A stretch of DNA of 64,000 nt from positions 522,395 to 586,394 of the forward strand of contig NZ_GG700642.1 in the NCBI RefSeq assembly GCF_000159995.1, read 5' to 3'. The notes under the pieces were generated by a model. It was not told the DNA's origin, made no database searches, and was given only the letters and a program-made list of their open reading frames with translations. The stretch comes from Alloprevotella tannerae ATCC 51259. Its GTDB lineage: Bacteria; Bacteroidota; Bacteroidia; Bacteroidales; Bacteroidaceae. This document shows positions 16,688 to 25,712 of the stretch, one piece after another; positions within the stretch are counted from its first letter, which is position 1, and every line of letters starts with the position of its first letter. Made by a program: the position numbers and the translations under genes.

Positions 16688-18406
16688 TTAGCGGTTTGCC
16701 GGCCAAAGTTGTATTCCTATTCCGGTACTTCCTCCTGAAGCGCCGGTATTGGTCATTATGGTGCCACCAAAGAAGTACAGACAATGGGCACTATAGAAGT
16801 AATGAGGTAAAGTATTATCACCCCACCAACACCAAGGTGTGCTTGACCAATAGTAACCAACTGACGCCGGGCCACCAACGCCATCCCTGTAATAGCCAAG
16901 TGCAGGAAGGAAGAAATAATCCTCTCTCTTTTCGGGCATGACATCTTGAGTGGTATTCCTTGTAAGAGAGTATAAATATTGCTTCCTATAATCATGTCCA
17001 TCAGGTGCAGCATTCTTTAAGTCGGATATGGATTTACTATTCTCTTTGGCTATGACGCTCAGTTTTTTCAACCAAATACCCCCGAAGAAAAGACGATCCA
17101 TACAGACCCAAAGAGAGTCAACCCAATGTGCGTCTCCCTTTTCTACATACCAGCAAAGTTCGTTGGCGTTTGGGCAGTCCTTGCAGCTGCGGGTGGCTTC
17201 CAAGCTGCTGCCGGGGGCAAGGTCTAACGGGAACTCTCTATGCCAACGGGGGTCCTTGTTATCCTTGGGATAATGGGTAGAGCCGGTTTGTTCCCAAGCG
17301 AAAGTAGGCTGTTCGGGATTAGGGCTATTCCATTCATAACCTTTCCAATAGTGTTGCCCCACGGCGGCATCCCACATATAATAGCTGTCGGCCGGGTATT
17401 CGGGCACTTTCAAGTTCTGGCTGATAACCTTATTCTTGCCGGCTGTGAAAGTTACGTTTTTGTACTCTTTGATGATGGTGCCTTGGAAATTGAATTTGGG
17501 CTCGTAGAGGGTGTACTCCACGGTGAACTTGCTATACGTGCCCGGCGCGATGAGCATAATGGCAGCATTGGCATCAGCATCGGGAGCTGTCAACGGGATG
17601 GGGAAATTATCCAAGGTCAGTTCTATATAGTTATTGTACCTTGTGGTGGCAGGACGAGAGTTGAGGTTGATGCCATCGTCATCGAAATCAAACTTTCCGC
17701 AGACAGCTTTGTCGGCCGTCACTTTGATTTGCGCAATCTTGGCTTTGGCAACACCTTTCTGCAAGGTATAGGGTAGGAAGGTGATGTAGGAGGCCTTATG
17801 GTCGATCATGAAAGTGTAATGCCCATCGGCTTGTCGGTACGCTGTACCTGTACCGCAGTCGCCGTATTTGCCAAGCTCTGCGGCATCGTTGGGCTTGGTC
17901 TGCTTTTGCTTGTTCTCTATTAAGACATTGTAAAACATAGGATAGTCCCAGTTTCCAACATAGCGCATAGGATATTGGGGAGCAGTGTAGTCGCCATCAA
18001 ACCAGAACGTGGCCCTGGGCGTACGGTCCTTACCCGAGGCATGAAGCTGAGCTTGAATGTCGCTCTCGCGGTTCTCATAGAACACTTTCTCTTGGGTAAC
18101 GGGATCGAGCCTTCCCACCACCCCGAGCCGATCGGCTGCTGTCCAATAAAACTTGATACCCGTACCGGTATATTCGCCGGCTGTGCGCGTCGCGGGTGTC
18201 ACAGGGTTTGTGAGGTCTATGGGCGGCGCCTCGTTGTTTACGGAAAAGGATGTCATCCCTGCAGTATCGATCTCTTGCCCCTGTTTCTGCTTGCCCGGCT
18301 CGACATTGTCGGTGGCGCAGGCTGCGAACAGCAGAGAGGCGAGGACAAAGAGGGATAAAATGTTTGTCTTCATCTTTCTTTTCATTGTTTTCTTGTTTTC
18401 GTTCAT
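16688..18406 (-). CDS. Fimbrillin-like cell-surface lipoprotein with FISUMP-like C-terminus
   Basis: The start is set at the ATG at 18406 (MNENKKTMKRKMKTNILSL); ATGs at 18385 and 18373 are alternatives. A lipoprotein signal ends LASLLFAAC. Residues about 70-350 resemble fimbrillin-like domains of Bacteroidales (FYWTAADRLGVVG, ATFWFDGDY, AAIMLIAPGTYSKFTVEYTL, TFTAGKNKVISQNLKVP). The C-terminal 150 residues are rich in Trp/Tyr/Gly, with FFLPALGYYRDG and GYYWSSTPWCWWGD, like the Fibrobacter-type major paralogous (FISUMP) domain. It is expected at the cell surface, possibly as a fimbrial or adhesin subunit. A small ORF starts the same transcription unit 20 bases upstream. Confidence 0.75.
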   Translation of the reverse strand: MNENKKTMKRKMKTNILSLFVLASLLFAACATDNVEPGKQKQGQEIDTAGMTSFSVNNEAPPIDLTNPVTPATRTAGEYTGTGIKFYWTAADRLGVVGRLDPVTQEKVFYENRESDIQAQLHASGKDRTPRATFWFDGDYTAPQYPMRYVGNWDYPMFYNVLIENKQKQTKPNDAAELGKYGDCGTGTAYRQADGHYTFMIDHKASYITFLPYTLQKGVAKAKIAQIKVTADKAVCGKFDFDDDGINLNSRPATTRYNNYIELTLDNFPIPLTAPDADANAAIMLIAPGTYSKFTVEYTLYEPKFNFQGTIIKEYKNVTFTAGKNKVISQNLKVPEYPADSYYMWDAAVGQHYWKGYEWNSPNPEQPTFAWEQTGSTHYPKDNKDPRWHREFPLDLAPGSSLEATRSCKDCPNANELCWYVEKGDAHWVDSLWVCMDRLFFGGIWLKKLSVIAKENSKSISDLKNAAPDGHDYRKQYLYSLTRNTTQDVMPEKREDYFFLPALGYYRDGVGGPASVGYYWSSTPWCWWGDNTLPHYFYSAHCLYFFGGTIMTNTGASGGSTGIGIQLWPANR

Positions 18407-18426
18407 TACCAATTATGCCAGCCTTT

Positions 18427-18609
18427 CTACAGGCTTTCTTCTTCCTCCGTATCGAAGAACTCGTTGCGGGGGGCGTCCAAGGGTTGGCCGTCATTGCCCG
18501 CATCATTGTGCCCGCCGGAGAACTGCAGCAGCGGGGAGCAGTGGTCGAGGGAGACGACCTCCACCTGCGGCGTCACGTAAGTGCGTTTCTTGTTTTCTGT
18601 CTGTTTCAT
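18427..18609 (-). CDS. Small 60-residue protein heading the fimbrillin-like operon
   Basis: ATG at 18609 begins MKQTENKKRTYVTPQVEVVS, followed by LDHCSPLLQFSGGHNDAG and an acidic tail DTEEEESL. Short proteins with the YVTPQVEVV-type start are common in Prevotella genomes as I recall, usually as unnamed hypotheticals near surface-protein genes. It has no signal peptide and no membrane segment. It lies 20 bases before the fimbrillin-like gene on the same strand, so it shares its transcript. Function unknown; a leader peptide, a modified-peptide precursor or a regulatory ORF are all possible. Confidence 0.6.
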   Translation of the reverse strand: MKQTENKKRTYVTPQVEVVSLDHCSPLLQFSGGHNDAGNDGQPLDAPRNEFFDTEEEESL

Positions 18610-18683
18610 ATGCTTTTATTTAATTGGATTAAATCGTGCTTATTTCCCATTTATCCGATGAGGTAAAAGGTTATGATAAAGCG

Positions 18684-18713
18684 AACAAAGGGAACTCGCG
18701 AGAGCCCTTTGTT
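18684..18713 (-). promoter_or_regulatory. Nested palindrome in the leader of the small ORF/fimbrillin operon
   Basis: AACAAAGGG and CCCTTTGTT form a 9-bp stem, and the loop contains its own palindrome CTCGCGAG. It lies 75 bases upstream of the small ORF start. There is no T-run after it on the minus strand, so it is more likely an operator or leader structure than a terminator. Confidence 0.5.
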
Positions 18714-18785
18714 TACAAGGTTTACGGCACGCTTCGCGCGCGCGTATAAAAAGGTTTAATAAGTGTGAAGTTACGCCAGGTGCCT

Positions 18786-18810
18786 TGTGTGTGTGTGTGT
18801 GTGTGTGTGT
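18786..18810. repeat. Dinucleotide microsatellite, twelve TG units
   Basis: An uninterrupted (TG)12 tract occupies 18786-18809, in the 5' region of the small ORF/fimbrillin operon. Read from the minus strand it is (AC)12, about 180 bases before the ATG at 18609. Such tracts change length by slippage. A TATATTTG box (18839-18832, minus strand) just outside it would place the tract in the transcribed leader. Confidence 0.95.
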
Positions 18811-18831
18811 TAGCAAAATATCCAAACGGGC

Positions 18832-18839
18832 CAAATATA
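18832..18839 (-). promoter_or_regulatory. Candidate -7 box upstream of the TG tract
   Basis: TATATTTG on the minus strand matches TAnnTTTG. No clear TTG is found 19-21 bases further upstream, so the assignment is tentative. If used, transcription would begin just before the TG/AC tract and run into the small ORF and fimbrillin gene. Confidence 0.35.
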
Positions 18840-19262
18840 AACTGTTAAAAGATACAGAGCCATCAGCATCGCTCCGCATCACCTTATGAGATATGTTTAT
18901 ATTTGTTTTTGCTATCATCTTCACGCTCACCCACTAAGCACCTAATTGACGGCAAAGGTAAGACGTTTTATTGAGACCTGCAAATATCGTGGGCGAAAAG
19001 ATGCTCTCATCTATTCGCTATGGCATGTCTTGAGAGACCAAGCCTAAGAACTTGAGATTATTCCGGCAATCCGCGGCAGCATTGAGGCGAAGCTTACAAT
19101 GTTTATCCTTACTCCCCATTATACCTGTTACAAGGTCTATCGGATATATGCGAAAAATGTTTACAGTGGAAAAAGTAAGATTGGCGGCACATGACGGTTA
19201 AGCACGAAAAATAAAGCCTAATAACACATTGAAAATCAACACTACCAAGAGTGCAAAAACTT
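18840..19262. other. Intergenic region without supported genes
   Basis: The stretch between the microsatellite and the 22-bp array has no convincing frame or RNA. Frames on either strand are short and lack motifs. Confidence 0.5.
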
Positions 19263-19372
19263 TCTTAGGTGAAAGTAAAAATTGTCTTAGGAGAGAATTT
19301 TAATTGTCTTAGGAGTGTGTTTTTATTTTCTCCTAAGACAGTTTTCATTTGCCCCTAAGCTAATTTTGAGGA
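19263..19372. repeat. Array of five 22-bp units with inverted members (family B)
   Basis: Units start at 19263, 19285, 19307, 19329 and 19351. The first three carry TCTTAGG(A/T)G in direct orientation. The last two carry the inverse core, CTCCTAAG and CCCCTAAG, at the same 22-base phase. Each unit ends in a T/A-rich half. The array lies in a 1.1-kb gap between the fimbrillin operon and the 19723 gene. Confidence 0.85.
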
Positions 19373-19722
19373 GTACTGATGAGAGAAAAAAAATTGACGG
19401 GATGGGCGCAATTGCTGAATTAGTTTGCAGGTAAAGTCTGCGATAAGAACAAACTAAAAACCGGCGCAAATGCCGTAGCGTATGAGGCTACATTCCGCTT
19501 TTCCAATAGGTCTCAAACGGTGTATAATACGAATGAAACGATTTTAATTTTCTTTAGGAATATCCCAAGTGTGCAAGCTTTACGCGTTAAGCTGTTTGTG
19601 CGGCGCAGATAAAGAGATATATAAAAAGAATGCGCCAAGAGTTTTGACGCATCCTTTCATTCCTTAATCAAAACGAAACGTTTTTAAAGATGTTTGCGTT
19701 TCCCATCATATATGAGATCGTA

Positions 19723-20910
19723 TTACAAGATCACCTTCACGTTCATTTTTTGACCTTTGACGTTCTGCGCAACAACGACGAATACGCCACGACCAAGTGC
19801 CTCAACCGGAATATCGATTCTGTCGGCCTGAGCGTCTACATTTGCCACGACTTTTCCGTTCATGTCGTAAACGCTTGTCTTAGAAATCCGGTAGCCCTCG
19901 ATAGTAAGAACGCCGCCATTCTTGTAAGCCTTAAATTCTTTTGCAGCCCCTACTCTTTCAACAGATGCCGGGTCGTTATTCTTGTAAAGATATGCAAAAG
20001 TCGTTTTCTGCTTGCTTTCTTCCACATCCGGATCAATGCTAATCATCGTAGTTCTCAGGTTACCATTGCTCAGTGCATCTTCTACGATTGAATTGTGGAA
20101 CATCGGTCCGTCATAAGAGAATGGGTAAACAGGATAATATGCGTCTTTACCCATTGCTTGGTTGTTATATTCAAACTTGAAGATCAAATAGACTTTCTCT
20201 GCCGTTGTTTCCGGATTGATGTCCATGAGCAGCATATCCGTCAGATTCTTATCCTTATAGGTGTACTGCACGTAACCGTTGAGCATAGGATTCGGCTCGT
20301 CTGTATATGAATTCTCCTTAATCAGATTGCCATTTTCATCATATTCGTATGTCTTGATGTTGGTTGTGATCTTGTTCGGATCTTCATCTGAAGGATAACC
20401 TGACTTGATAAGTTGGTTCTTCTCGTTATAGATGTATCTCATATCAACCGTTTTACCGATTGAGAGCAGGTAAGTACGGATAATTATATTGTTGCCGTGC
20501 TCGTCATAGATCAATTCTTTCTTGCCGGCCGGATTATCAAGTGCATATCCGTAGTACATAATTCTTTCATGCACTCTGTCCTTCTCGTCATAAGTATATT
20601 GGAAACGAGTATCCAAGGGGAGCGGATCTGGAATTTCGCCGGAAAGGACCTGATATTGGTCAACGCGGTTGATTCTGCCCTGTCCGTCATAATAGATAGA
20701 GTCCACATGAGGCACCTTTCCTTGGGAATCATAATAGACGGAAGCCTTGATCTTGTTCTGTGCGTCATAGACGTAGCGGAAGCCGGCTTTGGAATTTAAT
20801 CTTTCGACACCTTGAAAGAAATACTTGGGTGACTGGTCTTGTGCTTTTACGCTCTGAACTAAGGCAAAGAGCATAATTGGGACGATGAAAAGAGGTAATG
20901 ACTTTTTCAT
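19723..20910 (-). CDS. Secreted YD-repeat protein with T9SS-type C-terminal domain
   Basis: The start is placed at ATG 20910 (MKKSLPLFIVPIMLFALVQS) because it opens a clean signal peptide; an upstream in-frame ATG at 20946 would add 12 polar residues. The mature part has repeated RHS/YD-like units: YVYDAQNKIKASVYYDSQGK, YYDGQGRINRVDQY, YTYDEKDRVHER, IYDEHGNNIIIRTY, IYNEKNQLIKSGY and YEYDENGNLIKEN. The last 65 residues (GGVLTIEGYRISKTSVYDMN, then GRGVFVVVAQNVKGQKMNVK) form a type A T9SS sorting domain. It is therefore an exported surface protein rather than an RHS toxin; the barrel is too short to encapsulate one. Ligand unknown. Confidence 0.75.
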   Translation of the reverse strand: MKKSLPLFIVPIMLFALVQSVKAQDQSPKYFFQGVERLNSKAGFRYVYDAQNKIKASVYYDSQGKVPHVDSIYYDGQGRINRVDQYQVLSGEIPDPLPLDTRFQYTYDEKDRVHERIMYYGYALDNPAGKKELIYDEHGNNIIIRTYLLSIGKTVDMRYIYNEKNQLIKSGYPSDEDPNKITTNIKTYEYDENGNLIKENSYTDEPNPMLNGYVQYTYKDKNLTDMLLMDINPETTAEKVYLIFKFEYNNQAMGKDAYYPVYPFSYDGPMFHNSIVEDALSNGNLRTTMISIDPDVEESKQKTTFAYLYKNNDPASVERVGAAKEFKAYKNGGVLTIEGYRISKTSVYDMNGKVVANVDAQADRIDIPVEALGRGVFVVVAQNVKGQKMNVKVIL

Positions 20911-21035
20911 TTGATTGATGATTAAACTGGTTAAACTATTGTACACTCAATTATCAAGCTAATTTAATTCAGCCAGAATTAGTATTGTTGTGTTGTCCTT
21001 AAAGTCTAGAAAAGTTGCAACTACCTTTCTGCTTA

Positions 21036-21062
21036 CAAAGCTACGATTTTATTTTACCACAA
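21036..21062 (-). promoter_or_regulatory. Candidate promoter of the YD-repeat gene
   Basis: On the minus strand TAGCTTTG (21043-21036) fits TAnnTTTG. A TTG (21062-21060) lies 16 bases upstream, shorter than the usual 19-21, so only the -7 box is convincing. The leader would be about 120 bases. Confidence 0.4.
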
Positions 21063-21332
21063 TCAGATATTTCAGTAATAAAAAATCCCATAAAAGATAT
21101 AAAAGTAGTGTATTCCTCACAACTTCGTATTTAAACATAAAACAAATACAAATGAAAGCTCACTCCTATGACCTTTACAATTTGAACTATTCTTGCCGGC
21201 CAACAAACAACGAAACAAGAATAATATCCACACAAAGGTCTCACGACTTTTAGCGGAATTCTCTCCTATCCGGCTCACGTGCTATTATGGCATACTCGCC
21301 CCTCGCACGCCACCAATGCTAATCCGCACAAA

Positions 21333-21397
21333 AAAGGCGGCCGTCTTATTTTCGCTACCCCTTACAAAGGGTTTGCAAGAATAAGACGGCCGCCTTT
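21333..21397 (-). terminator. Strong terminator after rpoC
   Basis: AAAGGCGGCCGTCTTATT and its perfect inverse make an 18-bp stem with a 29-base loop. On the minus strand it is followed by six T residues, 18 bases after the rpoC stop. It ends the ribosomal protein-RNA polymerase transcription unit. Confidence 0.92.
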
Positions 21398-21415
21398 AGT
21401 TTATTAAATCAGCGA

Positions 21416-24400
21416 TCAGGCCTGATCTGCTGCCATAGCAGCTGCTCTCTCTGCCTGAACGCGGGCATATTCTTCAGCATCAGCAACGACGAGATTGGAG
21501 AACTCTCGGAGACCCGTGCCGGCCGGGATTAAGTGGCCGCAAATCACGTTTTCCTTCATACCTTCCAAATAGTCTATCTTTCCGCTGATAGCAGCCTCGT
21601 TTAAGACTTTTGTAGTCTCCTGGAAGGAAGCTGCGGACATAAAGCTCTTGGTCTGCAACGCTGCGCGCGTAATGCCTTGCAAGATCTGTGTAGACGTAGC
21701 CGGCACGGCATCGCGCACTTTCACCAACTTAAGGTCAAGGCGCTTGAGACGGGAATTTTCATCGCGGAGCTTGCGCGCCGTAATGATCATACCCTTCTTC
21801 ATCATCTCGCTATCGCCGGCATCTACTACGACTTTCTTACTCCAAATACGGTCATTCTCCTCAGCAAAATCTAGTTTGTCGACTACTTGCAACTCCAAGA
21901 AACGTGTATCTCCCGGGTCGTTGATCTGCACTTTGCGCATCATCTGACGAACGATAACTTCGAAATGCTTATCATTGATCTTAACGCCCTGCAGACGATA
22001 GACGTCTTGTATCTCATTAACAATATATTCTTGCACTGCGGTAGGACCCTTGATGGCCAAAATATCGGCCGGTGTGATCGAGCCATCGCTGAGTGCTTCA
22101 CCTGCACGAACGTAGTCGTTTTCCTGTACCAAGATCTGCTTAGACAGCGGCACGAGGTAGGCCTTAACCTCTCCGAGTTTGGACGTAATGATGATCTCAC
22201 GGTTACCACGCTTAATCGTGCCCATCTTCACCTCGCCATCAATTTCAGAAACAACGGCAGGGTTAGACGGATTGCGCGCCTCAAAGAGTTCCGTAACACG
22301 CGGCAGACCACCGGTAATATCACCAGCCTTACCTACGGCACGCGGAATCTTCACCAGGACAGCACCGGCTCTCAACTCTTCGCCATCTTCTACGGCCAAG
22401 TGACCATTGATGGGGAAGTTGTAAGAACGAATGATGTTGCCTTTCTCATCCAAAATATCCGCTGAAGGAATGCGGTTACGCTCCTTAGCTTCTATAATGA
22501 TACGCTCACGAAGACCTGTAGCTTCATCTTCTTCGACGCGATACGTAACACCTTCAATCACATCGTTGAAATGGATTTTACCAGCCAACTCAGTGACAAT
22601 AACGGCATTAAACGGATCCCACTTGGCTACCATCGTACCCTTCTCTACTTTCTCTTTATCGCCTACAAACAACTGTGCACCATAGGGGATATTCTGCGAA
22701 GACAAAACGATACCGGTATTGATGTCGATGAAGTGTACTTCAGCCAAACGACCGACAACAATCTTGCCGGCAGCACCGTCTTCGTTGATAATGTCGACCG
22801 TACGCATTTCTTCAAACTCGACGCGGCAGTCTTGCTTAGAAATGATCGAGGCATTGGCAGCTGCATTGGAGGCAATACCACCGGCGTGGAAGGTACGAAG
22901 CGTCAACTGTGTACCCGGCTCACCAATAGACTGAGCTGCAATAACACCAACGGCTTCACCCTTCTGAACCATACGAGAAGTAGCTAAGTTGCGACCATAA
23001 CACTTCTGACAAACGCCGTGCTTGCTCTCGCAAGTAAGGACGGAGCGAATTTCTACGCTTTCGATCGGCGAAGCCTCAATCTCAGCAGCAATCGGCTCGG
23101 TAATTTCTTCACCGGCAGCAACAATGAGGCGACCCGTCATCGGATGAACAATGTCGTGAACAGATACGCGGCCCAAGATACGCTCGCTCAGTGATGATAT
23201 CACCTCATCGCCATCTTTAAGGGCAGTGCAAACGAGTCCACGCAAAGTGCCGCAATCTTCTTCGGTAATGATCACATCGTGAGACACATCGACCAAACGA
23301 CGCGTCAGATAACCGGCATCGGCCGTTTTCAAAGCTGTATCGGCCAAACCCTTACGCGCACCGTGAGTAGAGATGAAGTACTCCAATACGCTCATACCTT
23401 CCTTGAAGTTGGAGAGAATCGGGTTTTCAATAATCTGCGCACCTTCTGCACCAGCCTTCTGCGGCTTAGCCATCAAACCACGCATACCGGCCAACTGGGC
23501 AATCTGGTCAGCAGAACCACGGGCACCGGAGTCTAACATCATGAATACGGCATTGAAACCTTGATCAGCTTCCGTCATCTGCTTCATCAGGGTACGCTTC
23601 AAATTGGTATTGGCGTGCGTCCAGGTGTCAATAACTTGGTTGTAACGCTCATTATCGGTGATGAAACCCATATTATAATTGGCCATAATCTGGTCAATCT
23701 CTTCGTTACCCTTCGCTACGATGTCTTGCTTCTCTTGCGGGATAATGATGTCGTCTAAGTTGAAAGAAAGACCACCTTCATAGGACTTGCGATAGCCTAA
23801 GTTCTTGATACCATCCAAGAACTCGCACGCACGAGCCATACCTACGGTCTTGATCACACGAGCAATAATGTCGCGTAAAGACTTCTTGGAGATAATACCA
23901 TTGAAATAGCCCACTTCCTTCGGAATAATCTCATTGACAATTACACGACCTACAGAAGTCTCAAGCATTCGCTTAACCAACGTGCCATTCTCATCAAGAT
24001 CGTCTACAATAACCTTGATCGGAGCATGAACTTCTACGCGGCGCTCATTGTAAGCAATAATAGCTTCTTCAGGGCCATAGAAAGTCAGGCCTTCGCCTTT
24101 AGCACCCTTGCGCAGCTTGGTGATATAATAGAGCCCCAACACCATATCCTGAGAAGGAACGGTAATCGGCGCACCATTAGCCGGATTGAGGATATTGTGG
24201 CTCTGAAGCATCAAAATCTGTGCTTCAATAATAGCTTCATTGCTCAGCGGGAGGTGAACAGCCATCTGGTCACCATCGAAGTCGGCATTAAATGCGGTAC
24301 AAGCCAAGGGGTGCAACTGAATTGCCTTACCTTCAATCAATTTCGGTTGGAAAGCTTGAATACCAAGACGGTGCAAGGTCGGAGCACGGTTAAGCAGAAC

Positions 24401-25693
24401 GGGATGACCTTTCATGACAAATTCGAGAATGTCCCAAATAATGGCATCACGACGATCCACGATCTTCTTCGCGCTCTTTACTGTCTTGACAATACCGCGC
24501 TCAATCAAGCGACGAATAATAAATGGTTTATAGAGTTCAGCAGCCATTAACTTCGGAAGACCGCACTCTCCCATCTTCAACTCCGGACCAACGACGATAA
24601 CTGAACGGGCTGAATAGTCAACACGCTTACCGAGTAGGTTCTGGCGAAAACGTCCTTGCTTACCCTTCAAGGCATCAGACAAAGACTTTAACGGACGATT
24701 GCTATCACTCTTAACTGCTGATGACTTGCGAGAATTATCAAAGAGGCTGTCAACAGCTTCCTGCAACATACGCTTCTCATTGCGAAGAATCACCTCAGGA
24801 GCCTTAATTTCCAATAAGCGCTTCAAGCGGTTGTTGCGAATCAATACGCGACGATAAAGGTCGTTTAGGTCGGAAGTGGCAAAGCGCCCACCATCCAGAG
24901 GCACAAGCGGGCGAAGATCTGGCGGAATAACGGGTAAGATCTTCATAATCATCCACTCGGGCTTATTGCGCTCCTTGCTTGCTCGGAAGGACTCTACAAC
25001 TTGAAGGCGCTTCAAGGCCTCATTCTTGCGCTGCGCAGAACGATCAGAATTAGCACGATCTCGAAGATCATAGCTCAACTGGTCCAGGTCAATGCGCTGA
25101 AGCATATCTAGAACAGCTTCTGCACCCATCTTCGCAATGAACTTGTTGGGGTCAGAATCGTCTAAATATTGATTCTCTTTCGGCAATTTGCGCAACAAGT
25201 CGAGATATTCATCTTCGGTGAGGAGTTGGTTTACCTCAACTTCTTCACCCAATACGCCCGGCTGGATAACGACATAGCGCTCATAATATATAATGGTATC
25301 GAGCTTCTTCGTTGGGAGTCCTAAAAGATAACCGATCTTATTGGGTAAAGAGCGGAAGTACCAAATATGCACAACGGGAACGACCAAAGCAATATGGCCG
25401 GCACGCTCGCGTCTTACCTTTTTCTCTGTAACTTCAACACCGCAACGATCGCAAACAATACCTTTATAGCGAATACGCTTGTATTTACCGCAATGACACT
25501 CGTAGTCTTTTGTCGGTCCAAAAATACGCTCGCAGAAGAGTCCGTCACGTTCGGGTTTGTAGGTGCGGTAGTTTATCGTCTCAGGCTTGAGCACTTCACC
25601 ATATGAATTAGCTAAAATCTCCTCTGGAGAAGCTAAGCCAATCGTGATTTTCGTAAAGTTGCTCTTTATCTTATTATCTCTTTTAAAAGCCAT
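21416..25693 (-). CDS. rpoC: DNA-directed RNA polymerase beta' subunit
   Basis: The 1425-residue protein has the zinc-ribbon start ([20 protein letters not shown] near residue 65), the invariant catalytic motif [14 protein letters not shown] with the Mg-binding aspartates, the bridge-helix region ([19 protein letters not shown]), the second cysteine cluster ([16 protein letters not shown]) and the trigger-loop region ([16 protein letters not shown]). Length is normal for Bacteroidetes. It starts 19 bases after rpoB and is the last gene of the operon. Core enzyme subunit of transcription. Confidence 0.99.
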   Translation of the reverse strand: MAFKRDNKIKSNFTKITIGLASPEEILANSYGEVLKPETINYRTYKPERDGLFCERIFGPTKDYECHCGKYKRIRYKGIVCDRCGVEVTEKKVRRERAGHIALVVPVVHIWYFRSLPNKIGYLLGLPTKKLDTIIYYERYVVIQPGVLGEEVEVNQLLTEDEYLDLLRKLPKENQYLDDSDPNKFIAKMGAEAVLDMLQRIDLDQLSYDLRDRANSDRSAQRKNEALKRLQVVESFRASKERNKPEWMIMKILPVIPPDLRPLVPLDGGRFATSDLNDLYRRVLIRNNRLKRLLEIKAPEVILRNEKRMLQEAVDSLFDNSRKSSAVKSDSNRPLKSLSDALKGKQGRFRQNLLGKRVDYSARSVIVVGPELKMGECGLPKLMAAELYKPFIIRRLIERGIVKTVKSAKKIVDRRDAIIWDILEFVMKGHPVLLNRAPTLHRLGIQAFQPKLIEGKAIQLHPLACTAFNADFDGDQMAVHLPLSNEAIIEAQILMLQSHNILNPANGAPITVPSQDMVLGLYYITKLRKGAKGEGLTFYGPEEAIIAYNERRVEVHAPIKVIVDDLDENGTLVKRMLETSVGRVIVNEIIPKEVGYFNGIISKKSLRDIIARVIKTVGMARACEFLDGIKNLGYRKSYEGGLSFNLDDIIIPQEKQDIVAKGNEEIDQIMANYNMGFITDNERYNQVIDTWTHANTNLKRTLMKQMTEADQGFNAVFMMLDSGARGSADQIAQLAGMRGLMAKPQKAGAEGAQIIENPILSNFKEGMSVLEYFISTHGARKGLADTALKTADAGYLTRRLVDVSHDVIITEEDCGTLRGLVCTALKDGDEVISSLSERILGRVSVHDIVHPMTGRLIVAAGEEITEPIAAEIEASPIESVEIRSVLTCESKHGVCQKCYGRNLATSRMVQKGEAVGVIAAQSIGEPGTQLTLRTFHAGGIASNAAANASIISKQDCRVEFEEMRTVDIINEDGAAGKIVVGRLAEVHFIDINTGIVLSSQNIPYGAQLFVGDKEKVEKGTMVAKWDPFNAVIVTELAGKIHFNDVIEGVTYRVEEDEATGLRERIIIEAKERNRIPSADILDEKGNIIRSYNFPINGHLAVEDGEELRAGAVLVKIPRAVGKAGDITGGLPRVTELFEARNPSNPAVVSEIDGEVKMGTIKRGNREIIITSKLGEVKAYLVPLSKQILVQENDYVRAGEALSDGSITPADILAIKGPTAVQEYIVNEIQDVYRLQGVKINDKHFEVIVRQMMRKVQINDPGDTRFLELQVVDKLDFAEENDRIWSKKVVVDAGDSEMMKKGMIITARKLRDENSRLKRLDLKLVKVRDAVPATSTQILQGITRAALQTKSFMSAASFQETTKVLNEAAISGKIDYLEGMKENVICGHLIPAGTGLREFSNLVVADAEEYARVQAERAAAMAADQA

Positions 25694-25712
25694 TTTCTTT
25701 TGAATTTAGTCG

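Noticed and set aside
17240-17776. Plus-strand frame of 178 codons inside the fimbrillin-like gene
   Set aside because: The minus-strand lipoprotein with signal peptide and domain structure explains the region.
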